From NCBI RefSeq assembly GCF_009363795.1, contig NZ_CP045420.1, positions 2,895,001-2,959,000 of the forward strand: DNA of 64,000 bases. The letters run 5' to 3'. Of the stretch, positions 10,386 to 19,805 are shown in pieces. Source of the DNA: Palleronia sp. THAF1. GTDB taxonomy: Bacteria > Pseudomonadota > Alphaproteobacteria > Rhodobacterales > Rhodobacteraceae. The position numbers and the translations under genes are program-made. How positions within the stretch are numbered: the stretch's first letter is position 1; each line of letters begins with the position of its first letter. Under the pieces are notes generated by a model. It was given only the letters and a program-made list of their open reading frames with translations, did not search any database and was not told the DNA's origin.

Positions 10386-10449
10386 ACCAGTTACCGCCGG
10401 TGACATCTGGTGAGCGCGCCTTTCGGCGTGCCCCGATGTCGCTACCTTG

Positions 10450-10486
10450 CCCCGCCGTCGCACCGCGACGTGCGGGGTCTTTTTTT
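10450..10486 (+). terminator. Intrinsic terminator after ccrM
   Basis: A long GC-rich stem: CCCCGC and CGTCGC on the left pair with GCGACG and GCGGGG on the right, with one bulged T. T7 follows, ending at 10486. It separates ccrM from the DUF998 gene. Confidence 0.88.
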
Positions 10487-10543
10487 CGGGGACCATTTGC
10501 GCCGCTGACCGTTAGAGAACGGTAATTCAGGGGGGACAGACAG

Positions 10544-11230
10544 ATGTTGCGCGAAGCCGGAACACGCGATCCAGACGATGAAATCGTTGTTCAAGAACGA
10601 CCCGAATTGCTGACCTTTTGCGGTTTCGCTGGGCTGCTGGGATCGATCATACCCATAATCGCGATCTTCTATGCCACCCAAGTCACGCAGCACGACTTCA
10701 TCGCCGACACGATCAGCGACCTCGCACGGGGCGAGAAGAAGTGGATCATGGACGTCGCATTCTACTTCAACGCCGCCGGGATGCTCGGGCTGGCCATCGC
10801 ATCCGCCCACGCGCATCTGGGCCGGGCCGCGTGGAGCATGGGCATCCTGTTCCTCGCATTCCTGGCGCTTGTCGTCGTTCTGCTTGGCCTGTGGGACGAG
10901 TTCGGCGCGACAGCCGAAGGCGACGGCATGGCGGTTCACACGCAACTGACCTTCGCGCTGGGACCGCTCTACCTTGTCGGGCCGCTGTTCATGGCACAGG
11001 GCGTCGCGGGCGAGCATCCGCATATGCGCTGGATGTTCATCATCGCCGCAATCGGCTGGTTCGTCTTTGCCGTGGCGTTCAAGCTGGTGCCCACCAGCAT
11101 CGACGGCATTTTGGAAAAGATCGGCATCGGCGCGACGTATCTGTGGACGATCCCACTGTCGCTGCTGTTCCTGAACCGCGGTCGGCGGCATCTACGGGAC
11201 GGGCACCACAAGCGCCACCAACAGGGCTGA
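10544..11230 (+). CDS. DUF998-family integral membrane protein
   Basis: 228 residues with six hydrophobic helices (around 25-46, 75-92, 98-118, 132-150, 160-178 and 192-210). The motif HDFIADTISDLARGEKKW after the first helix fits the DUF998 pattern with a DxISDL core. A GGGGGGAC stretch lies upstream of the start. The function of DUF998 proteins is not established. It stands alone between two terminators. Confidence 0.78.
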   Translation: MLREAGTRDPDDEIVVQERPELLTFCGFAGLLGSIIPIIAIFYATQVTQHDFIADTISDLARGEKKWIMDVAFYFNAAGMLGLAIASAHAHLGRAAWSMGILFLAFLALVVVLLGLWDEFGATAEGDGMAVHTQLTFALGPLYLVGPLFMAQGVAGEHPHMRWMFIIAAIGWFVFAVAFKLVPTSIDGILEKIGIGATYLWTIPLSLLFLNRGRRHLRDGHHKRHQQG

Positions 11231-11234
11231 ACAG

Positions 11235-11256
11235 AAAAGGGCGCCCGATGGCGCCC
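11235..11256 (-). terminator. Intrinsic terminator for the HU gene
   Basis: GGGCGCC / GGCGCCC stem (11239-11245 and 11250-11256) with a 4-base loop. Read on the minus strand it is followed by TTTTC, so it ends the HU transcript. It also stands after the convergent DUF998 gene. Confidence 0.7.
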
Positions 11257-11280
11257 CGTTCCGTCAATATAACCAAGGAT

Positions 11281-11571
11281 TTAAGCGTTCACGCTATCCT
11301 TTAGGGCCTTCGCGATGGTCATCTTGACCACCTTGTCGGCCTCTTTCTTCATCTGCTCACCCGTGGCGGGGTTGCGGACCATGCGCTCGGGGCGCTCACG
11401 GCAGTAGATCTTGCCCACGCCCGGAAGCGTTACGGCACCGCCCGACGACACTTCGTCGGTGATGATCGCGGTGATCGCATCCAGCGCTTCGCCGGCCTCT
11501 TTCTTCTGAACGTCCATCTTCTCGGCCAGCGCGGCGACGAGCTGGGTTTTGGTCATGGGCTTCTGAGCCAT
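11281..11571 (-). CDS. hup: HU family DNA-binding protein
   Basis: 96 residues, a standard HU length with the short N-terminal extension (MAQKPMTKTQLVAALAEK) typical of Rhodobacterales. The core VTLPGVGKIYCRERPERMVRNPATGE contains the beta-arm with the conserved NPATGE motif that intercalates DNA. The C-terminal helix is KVVKMTIAKALKDSV. It is an abundant nucleoid protein that bends and compacts DNA. It is 126 bases downstream of amn on the same strand, has its own ribosome site (GGGAGAC) and is followed by a terminator. A GANTC site (GACTC, near 11588) lies upstream. Confidence 0.96.
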   Translation of the reverse strand: MAQKPMTKTQLVAALAEKMDVQKKEAGEALDAITAIITDEVSSGGAVTLPGVGKIYCRERPERMVRNPATGEQMKKEADKVVKMTIAKALKDSVNA

Positions 11572-11697
11572 GTTTTGTGTCTCCCTGAGTCAATGCGCGA
11601 TGTGCGCCGTGGTCGTGACTAAACGCCATCCTTTCGCCGCTTACAACAGTTTGTGAGGCGCGAAGTCCAATAAAACAAGGTCGTCGGCGGGCCGTCG

Positions 11698-13173
11698 CTA
11701 CAAGAAAGCGGTTTCCTCGAACGAGCGAAGCTTGCGACTGTGGATGCGTTCCAGCGGCATCTCCCGCAACGCCTCCATCGCGCGGACACCGATCAGAAGG
11801 TGCCGGGCGACCTGCGTTCGGTAGAAGTCCGTCGCCATGCCCGGCAACTTCAACTCCCCATGCAAGGGCTTGTCGGACACACACAGAAGCGTGCCGTAGG
11901 GCACCCGAAAGCGGAAGCCGTTGGCGGCGATGGTGGCGCTTTCCATGTCCAGCGCGACGGCCCGAGATTGCGACAGCCGCTGTACCGGACCGGAATGATC
12001 CCGCAACTCCCAGTTGCGGTTGTCGATCGTCGCCACGGTGCCGGTGCGCATGATCCGCTTCAACTCATAGCCTTCAAGCTGGGTGATCTCTTCCACCGCC
12101 TCTTCCAGCGCGATCTGGATTTCGGCCAGCGCCGGGATCGGCACCCAGACGGGCAGATCGTCATCCAGCACGTGATCTTCGCGCAGGTAGGCATGGGCTA
12201 GAACGAAGTCCCCCAACCGTTGCGAATTGCGCAGACCCGCACAGTGGCCGACCATCAGCCACGCATGGGGGCGCAGCACCGCAATGTGGTCGGTCGCGGT
12301 CTTCGCGTTCGACGGGCCGACGCCGATATTCACCAAGGTGACGCCCTGCCCATCTGCGCGCTGCAAGTGATAGGTCGGCATCTGGGGCATCTTCGCCAGC
12401 GGCTCCAGCACGTCATCGGGGCCGGTGATCTTGCGGTTTCCTGGCCCCACGAAAGACGTGTAGCCGCTGTTCGGATCGGCAAGCACCTGACGGGCATAAG
12501 CCTCGAACTCTTCCACGTAGAACTGGTAGTTGGTGAACAGCACGTGGTTCTGGAAATGCTCGGCGTCGGTTGCGCTGTAGTGGGACAGACGCGCCAGCGA
12601 ATAGTCGATGCGCTGTGCGGTGAAGGGCGCAAGGGGGCGCGCGCCATCGTCGAACACGAAGCCTTCACCATTGACGATGGCGTCATGGGTCACAGTCAGG
12701 TCCGGCGTGTCGAACACGTCGCGCAGCGTGTAGGCCATGGCGCCATCCTGCGGAACGGTCAGCCCCGGCGTGTTGGCAACGGCGAAGTGCAACGGCATCG
12801 GCGTGGTCGAGAGCCCGACTTGCACGGGTGTCCCGTGGTTCTTCAACAACAGTCCGATCTGCTGTGTCAGGTAGTCCCGGAACAGGTCGGGGCGCGTGAT
12901 CGTCGTGGCGTAGGTGCCGGGCTCGGCCACGTGGCCGAAGGACAGGCGGCTGTCGGCCTTGGTGTAGCTTGTCGTCGCAAAGCGGATTTCGGGGTAGAAC
13001 GCCCGGTACCGCGTTTGCGGCACGTCCCCGTCGAGCGATGCCATGAAGTGCTCGGTCAGGAAGCTGACAGATGCATCGTACAGCTCTTGCAGGCGCGTGA
13101 CGGCAGCGGCGGCGTCGGTGAAGGACTCCGGTGCGGGTTGATCGGGCGTCTGGGTCGGCAGGCTATCGGTCAT
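11698..13173 (-). CDS. amn: AMP nucleosidase
   Basis: 491 residues from an ATG with an AGGAG site; the frame is open upstream but unsupported. The N-terminal half carries the AMP nucleosidase-specific domain. The C-terminal half is a nucleoside phosphorylase fold: NIGVGPSNAKTATDHIAVLRP, MVGHCAGLR, and ALDMESATIAANGFRFRVPYG with the Glu and Asp that bind ribose and base. The enzyme hydrolyses AMP to adenine and ribose 5-phosphate, adjusting adenylate pools. It is transcribed alone, divergent from topoisomerase IB. Confidence 0.94.
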   Translation of the reverse strand: MTDSLPTQTPDQPAPESFTDAAAAVTRLQELYDASVSFLTEHFMASLDGDVPQTRYRAFYPEIRFATTSYTKADSRLSFGHVAEPGTYATTITRPDLFRDYLTQQIGLLLKNHGTPVQVGLSTTPMPLHFAVANTPGLTVPQDGAMAYTLRDVFDTPDLTVTHDAIVNGEGFVFDDGARPLAPFTAQRIDYSLARLSHYSATDAEHFQNHVLFTNYQFYVEEFEAYARQVLADPNSGYTSFVGPGNRKITGPDDVLEPLAKMPQMPTYHLQRADGQGVTLVNIGVGPSNAKTATDHIAVLRPHAWLMVGHCAGLRNSQRLGDFVLAHAYLREDHVLDDDLPVWVPIPALAEIQIALEEAVEEITQLEGYELKRIMRTGTVATIDNRNWELRDHSGPVQRLSQSRAVALDMESATIAANGFRFRVPYGTLLCVSDKPLHGELKLPGMATDFYRTQVARHLLIGVRAMEALREMPLERIHSRKLRSFEETAFL

Positions 13174-13284
13174 GGGGGCGCTCCTTTGGCCACGTGCGTA
13201 ACGCCAAGCTATATCGTTTAACAAGCACACCCGTGCGACAGTCGGGCGCGGAACCGCGCGGCCTGCCCGGCGCTTGATCCGACA

Positions 13285-14262
13285 ATGAAACGCATCCCCG
13301 ACCTTGTGTACTACCCCGACAACCGCCCCGGTATCCGCCGCAAACGGGCTGGAAGGGGGTGGTCCTACATCGCCCCCGACGGCACCCGCATCGACGACAC
13401 TGCAGAGCGTAAGCGATTGAACGCCCTGGCCGTGCCGCCCGCCTATGAAGATGTCTGGATCTGCCCCCGCGCCGATGGCCACCTGCAAGCCACGGGCCGA
13501 GATGAGCGGGACCGCAAGCAATACCGCTATCACGAGGACTGGACGGCTTACCGCGCGCGCGAAAAGTTCAGCCAGCTGGCCGAATTCGGCGAAAACCTCC
13601 CCCGTATCCGCCGCCGCATCAATGCCGATCTGAAGGGAGAGGCAGGCGACCGCGCGCTTGCCATTGCAGCCGTGCTGGCGATGATCGACCGTCTGTCCAT
13701 GCGCGTGGGCAACCGTGACTACGCCGAAGAGAACGGCGCATTCGGGGCCACGACCCTGCGCCCGCGCCACGTCAAGCTGACCGAAGACGCTTTGGCGCTG
13801 GATTACCGGGGCAAGGGCGGCAAGAAGATCACCCGCAAGCTGCGCGACAAGAAGCTGGCGAAGGTGCTGCACCAGTTGGACGACCTGCCCGGTGCCACGC
13901 TGGTGTCGTGGACGGACGACCAAGGCGACACGCATGAAGTCACCTCCAGCCAGGTGAACGAGCTTCTAGCCGACATCACCGGCGAAGACTTTACCGCCAA
14001 GACCTTCCGCACGTGGAACGGCACGGTGGCTGCGCTGGAAACCGCGATGCGCGAGGAAAAACTGACGATCAAGGCGATGGCAGACGCCGCCGCGCAGTGC
14101 CTTGGCAACACCGCCACCATCGCGCGCAATAGCTACATCCATCCCGCCGTGATCGACCTGACAGAGATGCCGTTCGCCGACCGCCAGGCCCTCGCGGACG
14201 CCCCCGAAAAACGCGGTCTGCGCATTGGGGAACGGGCTGCGCTTTCGCTTCTGTCGCGCTAG
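13285..14262 (+). CDS. Eukaryotic/poxvirus-type DNA topoisomerase IB
   Basis: 325 residues, close to the poxvirus enzyme in size. The N-terminal domain includes RKRAGRGWSYIAPDGTRI and VPPAYEDVWICPRADGHLQATGRDERDRKQYRYH, the typical bacterial TopIB opening. The catalytic domain carries MRVGNRDYAEENGAFGATTL (basic residue), GKGGKKI, the FRTWNGT motif (Arg) and the nucleophile Tyr in NTATIARNSYIHP. It relaxes supercoils by forming a 3'-phosphotyrosine bond. Bacterial members are scattered and seen in Rhodobacterales. It precedes the SDR gene by nine bases and so may be cotranscribed with it. Confidence 0.93.
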   Translation: MKRIPDLVYYPDNRPGIRRKRAGRGWSYIAPDGTRIDDTAERKRLNALAVPPAYEDVWICPRADGHLQATGRDERDRKQYRYHEDWTAYRAREKFSQLAEFGENLPRIRRRINADLKGEAGDRALAIAAVLAMIDRLSMRVGNRDYAEENGAFGATTLRPRHVKLTEDALALDYRGKGGKKITRKLRDKKLAKVLHQLDDLPGATLVSWTDDQGDTHEVTSSQVNELLADITGEDFTAKTFRTWNGTVAALETAMREEKLTIKAMADAAAQCLGNTATIARNSYIHPAVIDLTEMPFADRQALADAPEKRGLRIGERAALSLLSR

Positions 14263-14271
14263 GTCTGCGGC

Positions 14272-15147
14272 ATGAGCGATCATTCCCCATCCCCGGTCCG
14301 CCTGCTGTGCATCGGCTGCGGCTACTCCGCCCGCGCCCTCGCGGCTCGCGTGATAGCCAACGGCGGTGAAGTCGTCGGCACCACCCGTTCCGAAGACAAG
14401 GCGCAAGGCCTGCGCGACATGGGCATCACGCCGGTCATCTGGCCCGGCACGCCACTCGCCCCGCATCTGGATTGGGCAACTCACATCGTTCACTCCGTCG
14501 CGCCGGACGACGACGGCGACCCGGTACTGACCGACCACGGACGCGAAATCGCGGACGCGCAGCCCAACTGGTTCGCCTACCTTTCGACCACCGGCGTGTA
14601 CGGCGACCACGATGGCGCTTGGGTGGACGAGGACTCGCCGCTCGCACCATCGACCACCCGCGGCGCGCAACGGGTGCGGGCCGAAACTGGATGGCAGGCA
14701 CTGGCCGCGCAGACCGGCCTGCCGCTGCATATCTTTCGCCTTGCGGGCATCTATGGCCCCGGTCGCGGCCCCTTCGCCAAAGTCCGCAACGGGACGGCAC
14801 GGCGGATCGTGAAGCCCGGACAGGTCTTCAGCCGCACGCATGTCGAAGATATCGCGCAGGTTCTGCACCGATCCATGCAGGCCCCTGCCCCCGGATCGAT
14901 CTATAACGTCTGCGACGATGACCCCGCGCCGCCGCAAGACGTGATCGCCCACGCCGCCGATCTGCTGGATGTCCCTCGCCCGCCCGAAATCGCCTTCGCC
15001 GACGCGGATATGTCGCCTATGGCGCGCAGCTTCTACGCCGAGTCCAAGCGCGTGCGAAACGACCGCATCAAGCGCCATCTGGGCGTCGTGCTGCGCTACC
15101 CTACGTATCGAGAGGGGCTCGCTGCCCTTTTGACCCAAGAGGACTGA
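14272..15147 (+). CDS. NAD(P)-dependent epimerase-like protein (YeeZ type SDR)
   Basis: 291 residues. The Rossmann N-terminus RLLCIGCGYSARALAARV has the G-x-G-x2-A-type loop seen in extended SDR proteins. Later come YLSTTGVYGDHDGAWVDE (the Ser/Thr-Tyr region, where VYG carries the catalytic Tyr) and LAGIYGPGRG. The pattern agrees with the YeeZ family. The substrate is unknown, but homologues resemble nucleotide-sugar epimerases. It lies between topoisomerase IB and ktrA, with one base between its stop and the ktrA start, so the genes probably form one transcript. Confidence 0.85.
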   Translation: MSDHSPSPVRLLCIGCGYSARALAARVIANGGEVVGTTRSEDKAQGLRDMGITPVIWPGTPLAPHLDWATHIVHSVAPDDDGDPVLTDHGREIADAQPNWFAYLSTTGVYGDHDGAWVDEDSPLAPSTTRGAQRVRAETGWQALAAQTGLPLHIFRLAGIYGPGRGPFAKVRNGTARRIVKPGQVFSRTHVEDIAQVLHRSMQAPAPGSIYNVCDDDPAPPQDVIAHAADLLDVPRPPEIAFADADMSPMARSFYAESKRVRNDRIKRHLGVVLRYPTYREGLAALLTQED

Positions 15148-15148
15148 C

Positions 15149-15811
15149 ATGGCCAAGCATCCGACGAATTTCGCTGTCATCGGCTTGGGGAATTTCGGCT
15201 CGACCGTCGCGAACGAACTGAAGCGGTTCGGTAACTACGTCATCGGGATCGACATCGACGAGGATCGCGTCTCGGATCATGCCGAGAATCTGGACCAAGC
15301 CCTGATCGTGGATGCCCGGTCGGACGCTGCCCTGCGCGATGCAGGCATCGCCGAATGCGACGTGGGCGTCATATCCCTGGGGGACGACCTGGAAGCCAGC
15401 GTGTTGGCGACCATGAACCTGAACCTCCTTGGGGTCGACAAGATCTGGGCCAAGGCGATTTCGAAAACCCATCACCGCATTCTAACCAAACTGGGCGCCG
15501 ATCACGTCGTCCATCCAGAGGCGCGGGTGGGGCAACAAGTGGCGCAGGTGCTGCACAACCCGATGGTGCGCGACTACGTCTCGCTCGGAAACACGTACAA
15601 CGTGGTGAACATGCGCGTCTCCGATGCGCTCAACGGCAAGAAGCTGGCAGATCTGAACCCCGGCAAGTTCGATCTGCGCGTGCTGGGCGTCATGCGCGGC
15701 ACCGAATTCATCGGGCGCGAGGGTGATCCCTGCGCGCTGGAGGAAGACGACATCCTGCTGGTGCTGGGCCGTCGCAAGGATCTACGCAGCTTCACCGAGT
15801 CCCTCGAATGA
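15149..15811 (+). CDS. ktrA: Potassium uptake regulatory subunit KtrA (RCK)
   Basis: 220 residues. The N-terminal RCK-N domain binds nucleotide through VIGLGNFGSTVANEL, with an acidic GIDIDEDRV stretch at the end of beta-2. The C-terminal RCK-C domain (NTYNVVNMRVSDALNGKKL to LLVLGRRKDL) follows near residue 145. KtrA forms a cytoplasmic ring on the KtrB channel and gates it with ATP/ADP or NAD(H). Its stop overlaps the ktrB start (ATGA), which fixes both ends and implies coupled translation. Confidence 0.94.
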   Translation: MAKHPTNFAVIGLGNFGSTVANELKRFGNYVIGIDIDEDRVSDHAENLDQALIVDARSDAALRDAGIAECDVGVISLGDDLEASVLATMNLNLLGVDKIWAKAISKTHHRILTKLGADHVVHPEARVGQQVAQVLHNPMVRDYVSLGNTYNVVNMRVSDALNGKKLADLNPGKFDLRVLGVMRGTEFIGREGDPCALEEDDILLVLGRRKDLRSFTESLE

Positions 15812-17136
15812 ACTTCGGCAACTGGCTGCGCAGGCTTCCCCCGCCGGGGATGCTCGCGGTTCTGTACCTGACCCTGATTGCCGTCGGCGCGAGCGTTCTC
15901 AAGCTGCCCTTCGCCACGACCGAGGCGATTTCTTGGTCCGATGCCCTGTTCACATCGGCCAGTGCCGTGACGGTGACGGGCCTGATCGTCGTGGATACCG
16001 CGACGGTCTTCACCCACTTCGGGCAGGGCGTCATCATGGTGCTGATGCAGGTCGGCGGTCTTGGGTTGATGACCTTCGCCGCACTGCTTCTGGCCGCCCT
16101 TGGCATCCCCATCGGCATCCCGCAGCGCATCGTGTTGCGAGAGGACTTAAACCAAACGTCCCTGACGAACCTGATGGCGCTGGTGCAGATCATCCTGAAG
16201 TTCGCCCTAATCTTCGAAGGAGCTGCCATTATCATTCTGGGCTTCGTCTTCGTGCCGGATCACGGCTGGGCGCAGGGGCTTTGGCATGCCGCATTCCATG
16301 CCGTATCCGCCTTCAACAACGCGGGCTTTTCCAGCTTCACGACCTCGCTGGTAGATTATCAGGACAACTGGCTAGTCACCATCAGCGTGCCCTTGCTGTT
16401 CATCCTGTCCGGCCTTGGCTTCATCGTCGTGGCCGAGATGACAGAGATCAAATCGTGGCGGCGACTATCGCTACACTCCAAGCTGATGCTGGCGGGAACG
16501 CCGGTTTTGATCGTCATCGGCGTGGTGCTGTTCGGCCTGCTGGAGTGGAACAACCCCGGCACATTGGGCGGGATCGACAGCCTGTCCGGCAAGCTTCAGA
16601 CCGCGTTCTTCCAAGGCGTCACGCCCCGCACCGCCGGGTTCAACACAACCGACACGACCCAGATGTACGACGCCACCGCGTTGGTCACGATGGGGCTGAT
16701 GTTCATCGGTGGCGGATCGACGTCCACCGCCGGGGGCATCAAGGTCACGACCGCCATCGTTCTGTGCATGGCAACGCTGGCCTTCTTCCGCCGCCGCAAA
16801 GAACTAAGCGCCTTCAACCGCGCCATCGGCAACAGCGAGGTACAGAAGGTCATGGCGCTGCTGACGGTGTCGATCATCGTGCTCTTCACCGCGACTTTCG
16901 TGCTGCTGATCGGACACGACGCCCCCTTCGTGACACTGCTGTTCGAAGTCGTCTCGGCCTTCGGGACGGTGGGGCTGTCGATGGGCGCTACGTCGACATT
17001 GGACGATTCGGGGCGGGCGGCGATCATAGTGGTGATGTTCTTGGGCCGCGTCGGGCCGCTGGTGCTGGGCTTCTTCCTGGCGACGCAAACGATCCCGCAC
17101 GTGCGCTATCCCAAAGGACAGGTGTACCTGGGCTAG
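15808..17136 (+). CDS. ktrB: Potassium uptake channel subunit KtrB
   Basis: 442 residues, an SKT-superfamily channel with four M1-P-M2 units. The four pore loops are visible: SAVTVTGLIVV, AFNNAGFSSF, VTPRTAGFNTTD and SAFGTVGLSMG. Each carries the single Gly of the K+ selectivity filter. The hydrophobic pattern runs throughout. KtrB imports K+, often Na+-coupled, and supports osmotic adaptation. It overlaps ktrA by four bases. The terminal TAG shares a CTAG with the convergent peroxiredoxin-like gene. Confidence 0.95.
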   Translation: MNFGNWLRRLPPPGMLAVLYLTLIAVGASVLKLPFATTEAISWSDALFTSASAVTVTGLIVVDTATVFTHFGQGVIMVLMQVGGLGLMTFAALLLAALGIPIGIPQRIVLREDLNQTSLTNLMALVQIILKFALIFEGAAIIILGFVFVPDHGWAQGLWHAAFHAVSAFNNAGFSSFTTSLVDYQDNWLVTISVPLLFILSGLGFIVVAEMTEIKSWRRLSLHSKLMLAGTPVLIVIGVVLFGLLEWNNPGTLGGIDSLSGKLQTAFFQGVTPRTAGFNTTDTTQMYDATALVTMGLMFIGGGSTSTAGGIKVTTAIVLCMATLAFFRRRKELSAFNRAIGNSEVQKVMALLTVSIIVLFTATFVLLIGHDAPFVTLLFEVVSAFGTVGLSMGATSTLDDSGRAAIIVVMFLGRVGPLVLGFFLATQTIPHVRYPKGQVYLG

Positions 17137-17684
17137 TCGAAGGTCGCTGCCGCCAGTGCATCGACGATGCGCAGCACTTCTTCCGGGCCGCGACCGACAC
17201 TTTGCGGATGCTCCAGGACCGCGCGGACACGCAATTCTGGGTCGAGGATAATGGTCGTCGCCACCTCTCTGCCGTCGTCCGATCCGCGCGTCGACATGCC
17301 GAACGCCGCTGCGATGCGCCCGTCTTCGTCCGACAAGATCGGGAACGCGATATCCATACCGTGCCGCTCAGACAGGGAGTCGATCCAAGCGCGTTCGGTG
17401 ACAGGATCGGACTGGGTAACACCAAGAATGCGGCACCCCCGAGCCCCGAATCGCGGCTGCGCACCGGCCAGCGTGATAACATCCCGCTCTGACAGGGTAG
17501 CATAGGCGGATGGATGCCCGAAGATCATGGTGAAATGTCCGGCAGCCCAGCGGTGCAATTGCATTGGGCCATGGGTTCCGTCTGCCCAAACATCCGGAAT
17601 CCTGCCGCCGATACTAAGGGCAGCCGGCGGCGAGACAGCCGGTTCAAGTTTGGTCATTCTAGGATCAGCAATGTAGTGAGACAT
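17133..17684 (-). CDS. Peroxiredoxin-fold (Prx6-like) protein lacking the peroxidatic Cys
   Basis: 183 residues from the ATG at 17684; an in-frame ATG at 17657 is an equally possible start, and neither has a good ribosome site. The fold pattern is that of AhpC/TSA 1-Cys peroxiredoxins: FTMIFGHPSAY, ILGVTQSDPVTERAWID, FPILSDEDGRIAAAFGM, TTIILDPELRVRAVL and VGRGPEEVLRIVDAL. Where the family has PxxxTxxC, this protein has HPSAYATLS, with Ser65 (TCA) at the Cys position. Only one Cys remains, in a different place (RGCRILG). It is unlikely to be a normal peroxidase and may be a sensor, chaperone or inactive homologue. Confidence 0.78.
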   Translation of the reverse strand: MSHYIADPRMTKLEPAVSPPAALSIGGRIPDVWADGTHGPMQLHRWAAGHFTMIFGHPSAYATLSERDVITLAGAQPRFGARGCRILGVTQSDPVTERAWIDSLSERHGMDIAFPILSDEDGRIAAAFGMSTRGSDDGREVATTIILDPELRVRAVLEHPQSVGRGPEEVLRIVDALAAATFD

Positions 17685-17818
17685 GTGCACGCAACTATAA
17701 GCGGTTTCCCGCCTAGGTTGCACGGCAATTGGTCATGGCGATAGATCAACCTGCGGGCGACAGCATCTGCCGACGCCGGACTGTAACCTTTTCGCTACAG
17801 ATGTATCGTCAACTAGAC

Positions 17819-19744
17819 TTAAGCTCGCTTGGACAGGCTTTCGATTCCCATAACATCCAGCACCTTGGCCTCGATATCCTCGGCGTTCAGGCCAGCGACG
17901 GCATACATATCGCGCGGTCCGGCCTGATCGATGAAAATGTCGGGCAGCACCATGGACCGATACTTCAGCCCTTCATCAAACACGCCGCGCTCTGCCAGAA
18001 GCTGCGCGACATGGCTGCCGAAGCCGCCGATGGCACCTTCCTCGACAGTGATCAGCGCGTCGTGGTCACGCGCCAACCCCAAGATCATGTCTTCGTCCAA
18101 CGGTTTGGCGAAACGTGCATCGGCGATTGTGGGTGTGATGCCCCGTGCGCCCAGCGCCTCGCAGGCCTGTTCGATCTCCAGCATGCGCGCGCCGAAGTTC
18201 AGGATCGCAACGCCAGAGCCTTCGCGCACCATGCGGCCCTTGCCGATTTCCAGCACCTCACCACGTTCCGGCATATCGACGCCCGTGCCCTCACCCCGCG
18301 GGAAGCGGAAGGCGATGGGGCCATCGTCATACGCTGTGGCGGTGGCGACCATGTGCTTCAGTTCGGCCTCATCGGCCGCGGCCATGACGACCATGCCGGG
18401 CAGGTTCGCCAGAAACGCCGTGTCGAACGCGCCCGCATGGGTTGCGCCATCCGCGCCCACCAGACCGGCACGGTCGATGGCGAAGCGCACGGGCAAACGC
18501 TGGATGGCAACGTCGTGGACGATCTGGTCGTAGCCGCGTTGCAGGAAGGTGGAATAGATCGTGCAGAACGGCTTCAGCCCGCCCGCCGCCAGTCCGGCGG
18601 CGAAGGTCACCGCGTGCTGTTCGGCGATGCCCACGTCGAAACAGCGCGAGCCGTAGCGAGCGTTGAACGCGGTCAGTCCGGTGCCGTCGGGCATCGCGGC
18701 GGTGACGGCGCAGATACGCTCATCCCGGCTTGCCTCGTCCAGCAGCGCGTCCGAAAACACGCTGGTGTAGGACGGCGCATTGGATTTCGCCTTGGACTGC
18801 TTGCCCGTCACCACGTCGAACTTCGCGGTCGCGTGCCCCCGGTCGGCAGCATCCTCGGCGGGGGCGTAGCCTTTGCCCTTCTTGGTGATGACGTGGATCA
18901 GCACCGGCCCGTCGGCACGCGCGCGAACGGTGCGCAACACGGGCAGCAACTGGTCCATGTCGTGCCCGTCGATGGGGCCAAGGTAGCTGAAGCCCAACTC
19001 TTCGAACAGGGTGCCGCCCATGGTCATGCCCTTCAGCATGTCCTTGGCTCGACGCGCCCCTTCGCGGAACGGCGGCGGCAGCATGGACACCGCGCCCTTG
19101 GCAGCGGCCTTGAACTCCTGGAACGGCGCGCCAGCGTACAGGCGCGACAGGTAGGACGACATCGCCCCGACCGGCGGCGCGATGGACATCTCGTTGTCGT
19201 TCAGAATCACGAACAGCCGCTTGCCCAGCGCGCCCGCGTTGTTCATCGCCTCGTAGGCCATGCCTGCGCTCATCGCGCCGTCACCGATCACCGCGATGGC
19301 GTCGCCCAGCGACGGATCGGGAGAGCCGCCAAGATCCCGCGCAACGGAAAAGCCCAAAGCGGCAGAGATCGAGGTCGACGAATGCCCCGCCCCGAATGGA
19401 TCATAGGGCGATTCGGACCGTTTCGCGAAGCCTGACAGGCCGCCTTTCTGGCGAATGGTGCGCATCCGGTCGCGCCGCCCGGTGATGATCTTGTGCGGAT
19501 AGGCCTGATGGCTCACGTCCCAGATCAACCTGTCGCGCGGCGTGTCGAAGACGGCATGCAGCGCCACGGTCAGCTCAACCACGCCAAGTCCTGCGCCCAA
19601 ATGCCCCCCGGTCTGGCTGACCGCGTCGATGGTCTCTGCCCGCAGATCATCGGCCAGTGCGCGCAGCTCACTATCGCTCATCCGGCGCAGGTCGGCGGGG
19701 GATTGCACGCGATCCAGCGTGGGGGTGCGGGGGCGGTCCGTCAT
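17819..19744 (-). CDS. dxs: 1-deoxy-D-xylulose-5-phosphate synthase
   Basis: 641 residues, full DXS length. The thiamine-diphosphate motif [16 protein letters not shown] (about 154-169) is present. The catalytic His region [16 protein letters not shown], the pyrimidine domain ([17 protein letters not shown]) and the transketolase C-domain ([13 protein letters not shown]) follow in order. It condenses pyruvate and glyceraldehyde 3-phosphate, the first step of the MEP isoprenoid pathway. It follows ispA and xseB in the same direction, an order common in alphaproteobacteria. Confidence 0.97.
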   Translation of the reverse strand: MTDRPRTPTLDRVQSPADLRRMSDSELRALADDLRAETIDAVSQTGGHLGAGLGVVELTVALHAVFDTPRDRLIWDVSHQAYPHKIITGRRDRMRTIRQKGGLSGFAKRSESPYDPFGAGHSSTSISAALGFSVARDLGGSPDPSLGDAIAVIGDGAMSAGMAYEAMNNAGALGKRLFVILNDNEMSIAPPVGAMSSYLSRLYAGAPFQEFKAAAKGAVSMLPPPFREGARRAKDMLKGMTMGGTLFEELGFSYLGPIDGHDMDQLLPVLRTVRARADGPVLIHVITKKGKGYAPAEDAADRGHATAKFDVVTGKQSKAKSNAPSYTSVFSDALLDEASRDERICAVTAAMPDGTGLTAFNARYGSRCFDVGIAEQHAVTFAAGLAAGGLKPFCTIYSTFLQRGYDQIVHDVAIQRLPVRFAIDRAGLVGADGATHAGAFDTAFLANLPGMVVMAAADEAELKHMVATATAYDDGPIAFRFPRGEGTGVDMPERGEVLEIGKGRMVREGSGVAILNFGARMLEIEQACEALGARGITPTIADARFAKPLDEDMILGLARDHDALITVEEGAIGGFGSHVAQLLAERGVFDEGLKYRSMVLPDIFIDQAGPRDMYAVAGLNAEDIEAKVLDVMGIESLSKRA

Positions 19745-19805
19745 GGGGTGTTCCTTCAGCGTGCGTGCCAGAACCTAAAGCGACGCGAGCACGCGCGCAA
19801 ATGGA

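Noticed and set aside
15723-17492. 589-codon plus-strand frame through ktrA-ktrB
   Set aside because: It runs in another frame through well-supported ktrA and ktrB, with Arg/Pro-rich sequence and no domain.
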